A stretch of 64,000 nt of DNA, taken from Candidatus Sulfotelmatobacter sp. Lineage in GTDB: Bacteria > Vulcanimicrobiota > Vulcanimicrobiia > Vulcanimicrobiales > Vulcanimicrobiaceae. Below the pieces are notes generated by a model. It was not told where the DNA came from, made no database searches, and saw only the letters and a list, made by a program, of their open reading frames with translations. The DNA lies in the NCBI GenBank assembly GCA_035504415.1, contig DATJRY010000021.1, positions 310,001 through 374,000 on the forward strand, in the 5' to 3' direction. Positions 17,315-24,096 of the stretch are shown here, piece after piece; the first letter of the stretch is position 1, and the number at the start of each line of letters is the position of its first letter. The position numbers were made by a program, and so were the translations under genes.

Positions 17315-17778
17315 AGCCGCTTGGTCATCATCCGTCGCTCGGTGCCGTAGCCGGCGCCGTCGTACAGGCGCCGCGCCGGTTCGTTGTCCTCCGTCACCAT
17401 CAGGCTGACGTAGCCCAGGCCGAGCTCGCGCGCACAGTCCTCGGCGAGGTCGAGCAGCGCACGGCCGACGCCGCGGCCGCGCGCGAACGGTTCGACGGCG
17501 GTATACGCGACGAACGCCTGCTCCGTCAGCGTGACCTCGTCGGGAATGTCGTACAGCAACAGCAGGAAGCCGACCCGCTCGCCGTTCTCTTCGGCGATCA
17601 GCACGTCGTGACGGCGGGCGTAGACGAATTCGGTCAACCGTTCGAAGGCCAGCAGCACGTCGTCGAAGCGCGCGTCGCGGACCGCGGAGATGCTGCTGGA
17701 CGCGCTGCGGCGACCCAGGTCGCGCACGAAGTCGCGGTCGGCGCGCCCACCGCGCCGCACCACGAGCGCGGGTGTCAT
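17311..17778 (-). CDS. GNAT acetyltransferase
   Basis: This 155-residue GNAT-fold acetyltransferase has the acetyl-CoA-binding loop ARGRGVGRALL near residue 98 and the late motif NEPARRLYDGAGY near residue 132. The substrate cannot be inferred, although the RimI-like build leaves protein or small amine acetylation open. It overlaps hisC upstream and the AI-2E gene downstream by 4 nt each, so it should be translated in step with both. Confidence 0.88.
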   Translation of the reverse strand: MTPALVVRRGGRADRDFVRDLGRRSASSSISAVRDARFDDVLLAFERLTEFVYARRHDVLIAEENGERVGFLLLLYDIPDEVTLTEQAFVAYTAVEPFARGRGVGRALLDLAEDCARELGLGYVSLMVTEDNEPARRLYDGAGYGTERRMMTKRL

Positions 17779-18872
17779 GCGGGGGCGGCGACGAGCGTCG
17801 CCAAGGCGTCGATCACGCGCGCGTTCTGCTCGGGCGTCCCGATCGTGATCCGCAGCCGGCCCGGCATCCGCAGCGCGTCGCCGCTGCGAGTGACGATCCC
17901 CTGGCGCAAGAGCGCCTGATAGGCGTCGCCCGCGCTACCGGGGACCTCGACCGCGATGAAGTTCGCCGCCGTCGGGTACGCGTGCAGACCAAGCCGCGGC
18001 AGCTGCTCGGCGTAGAAGGCTTTCCCCGCCTCGTTGGTCTGCAGCGAGCGGCGGCGGAACGCCTCGTCGTCGAGCGCGGCCAGCGCGGCCACCGCCGCCG
18101 GTCGCGAGACGTTGAACGGCAGCCGGATGCGCTGCGCGTAGCCGAGCAGCGTCGGATCGCCGAGCGCGTACCCGAAGCGCAGCGAGGCCAGTCCGTAGAG
18201 CTTGGAGTGCGTGCGCAGCACGACGGTCGCCGGCCGGCGCGCGACGTAGTCGGCCGCTTCGAGCGAACCCGGCGGCATGTACTCGCGATACGCCTGGTCG
18301 ACCAGCAAGATCAGCTGCTCGGGGAGCGCGCGCACGAAACGATCGAAATCGGCCGGATCGACGCGCGTCGAGGTCGGATTGTTCGGATCGACGACGACCA
18401 CCATCTTGGTGCGCGGCGTGATCGCGGCCAGCATCGCTTCGAGATCGTGCACGCCGTCGCGCAACGGCACCTCGACCGGCCGCGCGTCGAACAGCACGGC
18501 GTCCTTGGGAAACAGCGAGAAGGTGGGATCGGCCATCACCACCTCGTCGCCGGGCGCCAAGTACGCGGTGAACAGCGTGCGCACGACGTCGTTCGAGCCG
18601 TGTCCCACCAGCACGTGCTCGACGCCCAAGCCGTACGGCTCGGCCAAGCGCCGCCGCAGCTCGGGGTGATCGTCGTCGACGTAGATCTGCAGGTCGTCCA
18701 TCGCCCGCAACGCGGCCGCCGCCAGCGGCGAGGTGCCGAGCGGGTTCTCGTTCGAGGACAGCTTGACGAACGTCTCGAGCCCATACGTGGCCCGCGCCTG
18801 CGAGACCGTGGTCCCCGGCGTGTAGGGCTTGAGCGCGGCGACTTGGGGCCGAACCAGTCTCTCGTAGTCCAT
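17775..18872 (-). CDS. hisC: Histidinol-phosphate aminotransferase family protein
   Basis: This PLP-dependent class II aminotransferase has 365 residues. Family features are KLSSNENPLG near residue 37, DPNNPTST at 162-169 (usually NPNNPTG), the aspartate and tyrosine in DQAYREY at 192-198, and the Schiff-base lysine Lys224 in THSKLYGLASLRFGY. It probably works in histidine synthesis on imidazole-acetol phosphate, although HisC homologues also transaminate aromatic amino acids and no other his gene is in the window. The start is ATG, 5 nt after pyrE. Confidence 0.9.
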   Translation of the reverse strand: MDYERLVRPQVAALKPYTPGTTVSQARATYGLETFVKLSSNENPLGTSPLAAAALRAMDDLQIYVDDDHPELRRRLAEPYGLGVEHVLVGHGSNDVVRTLFTAYLAPGDEVVMADPTFSLFPKDAVLFDARPVEVPLRDGVHDLEAMLAAITPRTKMVVVVDPNNPTSTRVDPADFDRFVRALPEQLILLVDQAYREYMPPGSLEAADYVARRPATVVLRTHSKLYGLASLRFGYALGDPTLLGYAQRIRLPFNVSRPAAVAALAALDDEAFRRRSLQTNEAGKAFYAEQLPRLGLHAYPTAANFIAVEVPGSAGDAYQALLRQGIVTRSGDALRMPGRLRITIGTPEQNARVIDALATLVAAPA

Positions 18873-18877
18873 CAGTT

Positions 18878-19459
18878 CTACTTCGAATGCAGAAAGCGCG
18901 AACCGGGTTCCGTCAGGGGCTCACCGTTCATGCATTGCGGGCAAGATTCGGGGTCGTGGGACTCCATCGGGAGGTCCAGAAGCGCGGCGGTGGGGAGGGC
19001 GAAATCGGCGGGGGCGCGGCGGACGATGACGCCGACGCCGACCGGTTCGGCACCGCGCGTGCGGACGACGTCGAGCACCTCGCGCACCGAGCCGCCGGTG
19101 GTGACGACGTCCTCGACGACGTAGGCGCGATCGCCCGGGCCCAGGACGAAGCCGCGCCGCAAAGCCGGCACGCCGCCTTCCTTTTCGACGAAGATGCCCA
19201 GCGTGCCGAGCGCGCGCGCGGTCTCGTACCCGAGCACGATCCCCCCGACGGCGGCGCTCACGACGACGGTCGGCTGCAACGCGCGCGCGTGCTCGGCGAG
19301 CCGGCGGGCGACGAGCTCGACCAAACGCGGATCCTCGAGAATGCGGAACTTCTGAACGAACAGGTTCGAGTGCCGCCCCGACGAGAGCCGGAAGTGCCCG
19401 CTCAGGATCGCGCCGCGCTCTTCGAGCTCGTGCAGCAGTTCCTCGTTGGCGGCGCTCAC
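18878..19459 (-). CDS. pyrE: Orotate phosphoribosyltransferase
   Basis: PyrE joins orotate to PRPP to form OMP, the substrate of PyrF encoded just upstream. The 193-residue protein has the RLSSGRHSN-type N-terminus, the flexible loop EKEGG near residue 92 and the PRPP loop VVEDVVTTGGSV at residues 114-124. A C-terminal CPQC pair, seen in some PyrE subgroups, is present. The start is GTG, overlapping the pyrF stop as GTGA. Confidence 0.95.
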   Translation of the reverse strand: MSAANEELLHELEERGAILSGHFRLSSGRHSNLFVQKFRILEDPRLVELVARRLAEHARALQPTVVVSAAVGGIVLGYETARALGTLGIFVEKEGGVPALRRGFVLGPGDRAYVVEDVVTTGGSVREVLDVVRTRGAEPVGVGVIVRRAPADFALPTAALLDLPMESHDPESCPQCMNGEPLTEPGSRFLHSK

Positions 19460-20166
19460 GCGCTCAGCTCCGCCAAGATCGCCTGCGTCGCGTACACCGG
19501 ATCGTTGTCGTCGACGATCGGGCGTCCGACGACGACGTAGTCGGCGCCGGCCTCGCGCGCTTCGCGCGGCGTCGCGGCGCGCTTCTGATCGCCGTGCGCG
19601 GAGCCGGCCGGTCGAATTCCCGGACAGAACGTGCCGAAGTGCGTGCCGAAGTACGCGCGCAGATCGGCGACCTCGCGCACGCTGCAGACCACGCCGGCGC
19701 AGCGCGCGTCGCGCGCCAACGCGGCCAGGCGTATCGCGTTCTCGCCCGGGCCGCCGGTTAAGCCCAGCTCGCCGAGATCTTCCGCGCCGATACTCGTGAG
19801 CACGGTCACGGCGTAGACCTCGGGCGTCGGGATGCCGAGCTCGGCGGCACGCTCCTCGGCCGCTTCCACCGCGGCTTCGAGCATCGCGGCGCCGCCCAGC
19901 GCGTGGACCGTCAACAAGCGCACGCCGGGCGCCACCACGGCGCGGATACCGGCGGAGACGGTGCGAGGAATGTCGTGGAGCTTGAGATCGAGGACGTATT
20001 CGGCCCCGGCGTTTTCGAACGCAGTTTTAATCGTCGGACCGTACGCATAGAAGGCCTCGTAGCCGATCTTGAAGATGACCCCCAGCGGAGAGAGGCGCTC
20101 GACGAGCGTCGCGGCACGTGCGGGGTCGGGGACGTCGAGAGCGACGACCAATCGTGAAGCCGGCAT
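19456..20166 (-). CDS. pyrF: Orotidine-5'-phosphate decarboxylase
   Basis: PyrF decarboxylates OMP to UMP, the last step of de novo pyrimidine synthesis. The 236-residue TIM barrel carries the catalytic network DLKLHD (Asp60, Lys62, Asp65) and the phosphate-binding end PGIRPAG near residue 185, with VVGRPI near residue 215. It is the first gene of the pyrF-pyrE-hisC unit. The 103 bases upstream hold an AT-rich dyad and a 16-bp palindrome, annotated separately. Confidence 0.97.
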   Translation of the reverse strand: MPASRLVVALDVPDPARAATLVERLSPLGVIFKIGYEAFYAYGPTIKTAFENAGAEYVLDLKLHDIPRTVSAGIRAVVAPGVRLLTVHALGGAAMLEAAVEAAEERAAELGIPTPEVYAVTVLTSIGAEDLGELGLTGGPGENAIRLAALARDARCAGVVCSVREVADLRAYFGTHFGTFCPGIRPAGSAHGDQKRAATPREAREAGADYVVVGRPIVDDNDPVYATQAILAELSA

Positions 20167-20201
20167 GAAAGCTCTGCTTCGCGAGAACCGACGGTCAGCT
20201 C

Positions 20202-20232
20202 ATTTCGTTCCTCGGGTAAGGACGAACAAAAT
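20202..20232. promoter_or_regulatory. AT-rich interrupted dyad upstream of pyrF and a small ORF
   Basis: ATTTCGTTC (20202-20210) and GAACAAAAT (20224-20232) pair at 8 of 9 positions across a 13-base centre. The local AT content stands out against the GC-rich surroundings. It lies between divergent pyrF and the 49-residue ORF, so it may be an operator or hold promoter elements. No known regulator is implied. Confidence 0.4.
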
Positions 20233-20248
20233 CGCCGCTCGAGCGGCG
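20233..20248. other. 16-bp perfect palindrome
   Basis: CGCCGCTCGAGCGGCG is fully self-complementary and abuts the AT-rich dyad. It lies 21 bases before the start codon of the small ORF, so it may fold in that gene's leader in front of the GGGAGG ribosome site. Confidence 0.45.
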
Positions 20249-20269
20249 GAGCGAGGAAGGGAGGACGAT

Positions 20270-20419
20270 ATGCCAGGGATTCAGGTCTTCAAGACGCTAG
20301 CCGACGCGCTCAGAGCGGGCTACACCGTCTACGACCGCACTTCCGACGGCTATCTGGTGCGCATGCGCACCGCCAACGGTTGGGCGATGGCGATCGTCAC
20401 CTGCCAGAGCTCGACGTAG
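20270..20419 (+). CDS. 49-residue orphan small protein
   Basis: This short gene has one of the best ribosome sites in the window, GGGAGG about 6 nt before an ATG. The protein begins MPGIQVFKTLADALRAGY, continues with YDRTSDGYLVRMR and ends NGWAMAIVTCQSST, a mix of an amphipathic helix and two short strands. It has no signal peptide or membrane segment, and one cysteine near the end. I do not recognise the family. It ends just before a strong terminator, so it is probably a monocistronic transcript. Codon use matches that of the neighbours. Confidence 0.75.
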   Translation: MPGIQVFKTLADALRAGYTVYDRTSDGYLVRMRTANGWAMAIVTCQSST

Positions 20420-20444
20420 CGACGGCAGTCGACGCTGCGAAAAA

Positions 20445-20476
20445 GAGGGGCGGACCGCTCAGGCGGTCCGCCCCTC
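20445..20476. terminator. Bidirectional intrinsic terminator
   Basis: GAGGGGCGGACCGC (20445-20458) and GCGGTCCGCCCCTC (20463-20476) form a perfect 14-bp stem with a TCAG loop. An AAAAA run at 20440-20444 gives a T-tract on the minus strand, ending the three-gene envelope operon. On the plus strand the hairpin is followed by CTTCGTT and ends the 49-residue gene. Confidence 0.9.
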
Positions 20477-20497
20477 CTTCGTTGATCGTGGAGCGAC

Positions 20498-21133
20498 TCA
20501 GCGCTTGTCCGGCGGCGGTGCCGGCTTGGAGAGCTCCTCGAAGTGCGGTCGGCCGGGCTGGTGCCAAGCGCTGCCCGGGTGCCAGGGGATGTCCTGCGGC
20601 GCTTGCGGACCGCCCGGACCGGGGCCGGGCGGCGGCGGCGGAACGAAGGTCGTCCGCGTGCCGCCGGGCAGCTGCGCGCCGGCGAGCAGCGCGCTGATGA
20701 TCATCGCGATCCCGACGAACATCGGAATCAGCCCGCCCAGCAGCCAGGGGCCGCCGTGGAAGTCGGACGTGCCCGGCGTTCCACCGATGAACGAGAGCCC
20801 GATCAGGATCGCCAGGCCGATCATGGCGGTTTGGATGCCCTTGGCCAGCGCCCGCTGCGGATCGTCGTCGGGACCGCAGTAGCGCGCCGCGCGCGGCGGC
20901 GGCATCGGCGCGCCGGTCTGCCAGGGCGGCACGGCTTGCCCGGCCGGGCCGGCCTGGTTCATCTCGCGGTACCAGCGGCGGAAGGCGCGGCCGCCCACCG
21001 ACGGCGGCGGCACCATCCCGCGGCGCAAGTACTCCATGTGCTCTTGATGGCGCAGGACGCGCGAGACGATCCAAGCGGCGATCGGTGCGCCGAAGATCAG
21101 GAAAACGGCGATGACCGCGGTGAAGTCTTGCAT
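20498..21133 (-). CDS. Membrane protein with N-terminal helix and proline-rich tail
   Basis: The 211-residue protein starts with a membrane helix (TAVIAVFLIFGAPIAAWIV, residues 4-22), then RHQEHMEYLRRGMVPPP, a short soluble stretch with WYREMNQAG, two more hydrophobic segments at about 105-160, and a Pro/Gly-rich tail. The helix plus HxExMEYLRxGxVPPP motif recalls DUF6249-like small membrane proteins. The N-terminal 60 residues are paralogous to the gene 4 nt upstream. The ATG at 21133 aligns with the paralogue; a longer frame upstream lies inside that gene. It is the last gene of the ECF-linked leftward operon. The function is unknown. Confidence 0.75.
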   Translation of the reverse strand: MQDFTAVIAVFLIFGAPIAAWIVSRVLRHQEHMEYLRRGMVPPPSVGGRAFRRWYREMNQAGPAGQAVPPWQTGAPMPPPRAARYCGPDDDPQRALAKGIQTAMIGLAILIGLSFIGGTPGTSDFHGGPWLLGGLIPMFVGIAMIISALLAGAQLPGGTRTTFVPPPPPGPGPGGPQAPQDIPWHPGSAWHQPGRPHFEELSKPAPPPDKR

Positions 21134-21137
21134 TGCT

Positions 21138-21428
21138 CTAACGTGAGGCTCCGTGATTGATGATGATCGAACCTTCGCGGCGGCCCGAACCGAGGGCATT
21201 TTGCCACGGCGGCAGCGGTTGCGTCGGCATCTGCCCCGACTGCTGCATCTCGCGGTACCAGCGGCGGTAGCCGCGCTTGCCCAGCCGCGGCGGCGGTACC
21301 AAGCCCTGCCGCAGGTACTCCATCCGCTCGCGGTGACACAGCAGGCGTGAGACGGTCCACGCGGTGATCGGTGAGCCGAAGATCAGCATGACCGCCATCA
21401 GGGCGGTGAAGTCGTCAGCAGAATGCAT
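21138..21428 (-). CDS. Small membrane protein, paralogue of the next gene
   Basis: This 96-residue protein has one N-terminal membrane helix (FTALMAVMLIFGSPITAW) followed by RERMEYLRQGLVPPP and YRRWYREM. These match the neighbouring 211-residue protein position by position, so the pair looks like a tandem duplication in which this copy lost or never had the extra membrane segments. It starts 2 nt after the DUF4097-like gene and ends 4 nt before its paralogue, all in one operon. The role is unknown; the conserved basic juxtamembrane motif suggests a shared partner. Confidence 0.75.
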   Translation of the reverse strand: MHSADDFTALMAVMLIFGSPITAWTVSRLLCHRERMEYLRQGLVPPPRLGKRGYRRWYREMQQSGQMPTQPLPPWQNALGSGRREGSIIINHGASR

Positions 21429-21430
21429 GG

Positions 21431-22381
21431 CTAGACGGATGCCCCCTGAGTGACGGTGATGTCGCCGCTGCCGCTCGAGACGGCGAAATGGCCGCGGCCG
21501 GAACCGAGCTGAATGATGTGCGACGAGTTTCCGGTCTCGTCGTCGCGAGCGGTGGTACCGTTGATGGCGATGCCTCCGTCATCGGTGTGGAGCGTCACGG
21601 TCGCGTCGCTGCCGTCGGCGAAACCGACCTTCACGTGTCCGTCGTTGGTCGTCAAGCGGCCGTCGGCGACCCGCAAGCCGCTGGCGATGATCCGGCCGTC
21701 CGACGTGGCGCCCTCGAGCCTGTCGGCGACGACGTGGTCGAAGATCAGGCGCCCGTCGTTCGTGCTCGCGGCAACCGTTCCGCCGCGCACGTCGGTCAGC
21801 TCGATCCGCCCGTCGTCGGTGTGGACGTCGACGTCGCCTTGCTGATCGCTGACCGAAATGCTGTCGTCACTCACGTGCGCGCTGAACGGCGCGCGCAAGC
21901 CGCTGGCGACGACCTTGCCGCCGCTCTCGACCCGGACCCGCGCGCCGGGCGGCACGCCGACGTGCAGCTGACGGTCCCAGAACCCGAAGGCGATGTGCAC
22001 GCCGCCGTCGTCGTCGGGCGTCGAGATGCGTACCCCGTCGGCGCTGCGCGCCAGCGTCACCGGCGCGGGCGGCGTGCCCGTGACCCAGCCCCACTTGCGC
22101 GTCTGGTCGGCCACCCGCACCTCGATGCCGGGCTCGGCGTCGATCGTCACGTCGACGTCGTGGACGTCGATGACGACGCTGGGCGTGGGACCCGCCGGCA
22201 GCTGCTGGTCGCGGGCGGACGGCGTCCAGTCGTGGCCGAACGCGCCGCCCGGCCCGGCCGGGGCGACCGCGGTGGGGAACGACGAGTCGCTGAATCCGGC
22301 TCCGAGTGCGCGAGCGGCCAGGCCGACGATCGCAAGCTCGACGACGACCAAGGCGCCGATGAGGGTCGAGCGGGAAATCAT
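21431..22381 (-). CDS. Exported DUF4097-like beta-structured protein
   Basis: The 316-residue protein has an N-terminal membrane anchor or signal (residues 3-27), a linker, then regular short beta strands from about residue 70 to the end. Repeated units of the type VDVHTDDGRIELTDV, TNDGRLIFDHV and TSDGRIIASGL recur every 18-20 residues, as in DUF4097 beta-solenoids. It is most likely exposed at the cell envelope. It is the first gene of the leftward operon, and its ATG lies only a few bases beyond a predicted ECF-type -10, so the message may be nearly leaderless. A second beta-structured protein ends the divergent sigma-factor operon. Confidence 0.85.
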   Translation of the reverse strand: MISRSTLIGALVVVELAIVGLAARALGAGFSDSSFPTAVAPAGPGGAFGHDWTPSARDQQLPAGPTPSVVIDVHDVDVTIDAEPGIEVRVADQTRKWGWVTGTPPAPVTLARSADGVRISTPDDDGGVHIAFGFWDRQLHVGVPPGARVRVESGGKVVASGLRAPFSAHVSDDSISVSDQQGDVDVHTDDGRIELTDVRGGTVAASTNDGRLIFDHVVADRLEGATSDGRIIASGLRVADGRLTTNDGHVKVGFADGSDATVTLHTDDGGIAINGTTARDDETGNSSHIIQLGSGRGHFAVSSGSGDITVTQGASV

Positions 22382-22385
22382 GTCC

Positions 22386-22417
22386 CATGTACGACCCGAG
22401 CGCCGGTGAGTTTCGCC
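22386..22417 (-). promoter_or_regulatory. Predicted ECF-type promoter for the leftward operon
   Basis: Read on the minus strand, GGCGAAAC (22410-22417) is followed after exactly 16 bases by CGTACATG (22386-22393). A GAAAC-type -35 with a CGTA-type -10 at 16-base spacing is the usual shape of an ECF sigma promoter. The DUF4097-like ATG is at 22381, directly after the predicted start site. Confidence 0.75.
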
Positions 22418-22420
22418 GTC

Positions 22421-22452
22421 GGCGAAACCGAGGCGTCCCTGGCGCGTACATG
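22421..22452 (+). promoter_or_regulatory. Predicted ECF-type promoter for the sigma-factor operon
   Basis: GGCGAAAC (22421-22428), a 16-base spacer and CGTACATG (22445-22452) repeat the minus-strand signal exactly. The two -35 boxes meet in a 19-bp perfect palindrome, 22410-22428, GTTTCGCCGTCGGCGAAAC. The sigma gene starts at 22461, so the leader would be very short. The layout implies autoregulation. Confidence 0.75.
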
Positions 22453-22460
22453 CGGGCAGC

Positions 22461-23030
22461 ATGGGGCTCGCACTCGCGGTGGAACCGCCCCCGGTAGCCG
22501 TGGCGCCGGTCGACGACCAGGCGCTCATCACGGCTACCCTGGCTGGCCACGGCGAGGCGTTCGGCGAGCTGGTGGAACGCTACCAACGGGCGGTCTACCA
22601 CCTCGCGGCGCGCACCCTGCGAGACGCGGCCGACGCCGAGGATGCGACCCAAGAAGCGTTCTTCAAAGCCTATCGGGCGCTCCACGGCTTCCGGCCGGGC
22701 GCGAAGTTCTCGACCTGGATTTTCACCATCTGCTACCGCGTCTGCTGCGACCGGATCGCCAAGCGCAAGCGGATCTCGCCCGACGAGCCGCCCGATTGGG
22801 CCGACCCGGCGGCCGGTCCCGAGCTCCTGGCCGAACGCAACGACGAAGCCGCCCGGCTGCGAGCGGCGATCGAAGCACTCCCCGAGAAGTACCGAACGGT
22901 CATCACCCTCTATCACTTGCAAGGGAAGCAGTACGAGGAGATTGCAACCGTATTAAACCTTCCGCTGGGAACGGTGAAGACGCACCTGTTTCGGGCGAAA
23001 GAACAGCTCCGGAAGGCCCTGAGCACATGA
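22461..23030 (+). CDS. ECF RNA polymerase sigma factor
   Basis: This 189-residue ECF sigma factor has region 2 at about residues 25-90 (ADAEDATQEAFFKAYRAL, then FSTWIFTICYRVCCDR). Region 4 is at about 130-185 (LPEKYRTVITLYHLQGKQY, then EEIATVLNLPLGTVKTHLFR). It should direct polymerase to promoters of the GAAAC-N16-CGTA kind, one of which lies directly in front of it. ATGA overlaps the next gene, a short two-helix membrane protein that I take to be its anti-sigma partner. The ATG at 22461 has only a weak Shine-Dalgarno sequence. Confidence 0.93.
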   Translation: MGLALAVEPPPVAVAPVDDQALITATLAGHGEAFGELVERYQRAVYHLAARTLRDAADAEDATQEAFFKAYRALHGFRPGAKFSTWIFTICYRVCCDRIAKRKRISPDEPPDWADPAAGPELLAERNDEAARLRAAIEALPEKYRTVITLYHLQGKQYEEIATVLNLPLGTVKTHLFRAKEQLRKALST

Positions 23031-23386
23031 TGATGGACGACGACTCTCTCGACCGCGCCCTGGCGGCGCTCCCGCTGGAAGAACCCCCGGCCGATCTGTA
23101 CCGGCGGATCATGGCCCAGACGGTCTACGCCCCGCGGCCTGCTTTTCGCACCTGGGAGCTGTGGGTCGTCGCGTGTTTGGCCAGCCTCGCCGGCTGGCTC
23201 TGCTGGCTGGTCGGCTCCGCCCCGCACGCCCAGGAACGGATCGCGCAGGCGACCTCGCACCTGATCGCCGGCGCGGGCCTGGAGTCGATGAACACGGTAC
23301 TGTGGCTGGCCGCCGGCGTCTCGGCGACCTGGTGGCTCTTGCAGCTGACGCTGCCGGCGCGTCCGCGCCGCATCGAGGTGCAGTGA
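23027..23386 (+). CDS. Two-helix membrane protein, putative anti-sigma partner
   Basis: This 119-residue protein has a cytoplasmic N-terminal segment of about 43 residues (SLDRALAALPLEEPPADLY), a membrane helix at about 45-66, a loop, and a second helix at about 90-112, with both ends inside. Position, size and the 4-nt overlap with the sigma gene point to an anti-sigma factor. The zinc-binding HxxxCxxC anti-sigma motif is absent, so it would be a non-canonical class. The role is inferred from context only. It overlaps the response-regulator start as GTGA. Confidence 0.6.
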   Translation: MMMDDDSLDRALAALPLEEPPADLYRRIMAQTVYAPRPAFRTWELWVVACLASLAGWLCWLVGSAPHAQERIAQATSHLIAGAGLESMNTVLWLAAGVSATWWLLQLTLPARPRRIEVQ

Positions 23387-24096
23387 GCAGCAGCGCGTCG
23401 ACGCCCGCGTCGACCTCGGAGGACGGCCGAACCTACAAGATCCTGCTGGTCGAAGACGACGCGCAGATCTTGCGCGTGCTCAAGCTCGAGCTCGAGCACG
23501 AAGGCTACGAAGTCGACACCGCCACCGACGGGCTGGCGGGGTTGGAGAAGGCGCTCAAGGAGCCCGACCTGGTCGTGCTCGACCTGATGCTGCCCAAGCT
23601 CGACGGGCTCGAAGTCGCGACGCGCGTGCGCGCCAAGTCGCGCGTGCCGATCATCATGCTGACCGCCAAGGACCGTATTCCCGACCGCGTCGCCGGCCTG
23701 GACCGCGGCGCCGACGACTACGTCGTCAAGCCGTTCTCGATCGAGGAGCTGTTGGCGCGCATTCGCGCGCGGCTGCGTGACAAGTCGCCGCAAGAGAACC
23801 TGCTCACGGCCCGCGACTTGATCATGGACCGCGACCGCCACGAGGTCACCCGTGGCGGCCAGGCGATCCACCTGACGGCCAAAGAGTACGCGCTGCTCGA
23901 GTACCTGCTCTTGCACCGCAACAAGGTGCATACGCGCGACGAGCTGTTCAACGGCGTCTGGGGCAGCGACTTTCTGGGCGATTCGAACCTGATCGACGTC
24001 TACATCCGGTACCTGCGCGGCAAGATCGACGATCCGTTCCCCGAGAAGCTGATCCAGACCGTGCGCGGCGTCGGGTACGCCCTCAAGGACTCCTGA
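23383..24096 (+). CDS. OmpR/PhoB-type response regulator
   Basis: The 237-residue protein has a receiver domain (residues 18-130) with the acidic pocket Glu24-Asp25-Asp26, the phospho-acceptor Asp67 in VLDLMLPKLDG, and the conserved lysine in DYVVKPFS. A winged-helix effector domain follows from about 140 to 235, ending VYIRYLRGKIDD and TVRGVGYAL. The GTG start overlaps the upstream stop by 4 nt. About 17 serine/threonine-rich residues precede the receiver, so initiation inside that stretch cannot be excluded. Its kinase partner is the next gene. Confidence 0.95.
   Translation: MSSSASTPASTSEDGRTYKILLVEDDAQILRVLKLELEHEGYEVDTATDGLAGLEKALKEPDLVVLDLMLPKLDGLEVATRVRAKSRVPIIMLTAKDRIPDRVAGLDRGADDYVVKPFSIEELLARIRARLRDKSPQENLLTARDLIMDRDRHEVTRGGQAIHLTAKEYALLEYLLLHRNKVHTRDELFNGVWGSDFLGDSNLIDVYIRYLRGKIDDPFPEKLIQTVRGVGYALKDS

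Noticed and set aside
14888-17350. An 820-codon plus-strand frame over the MFS and AI-2E genes
   Set aside because: It is Arg/Asp-rich and out of frame with the MFS gene, antisense to the AI-2E and GNAT genes, and holds no motif.
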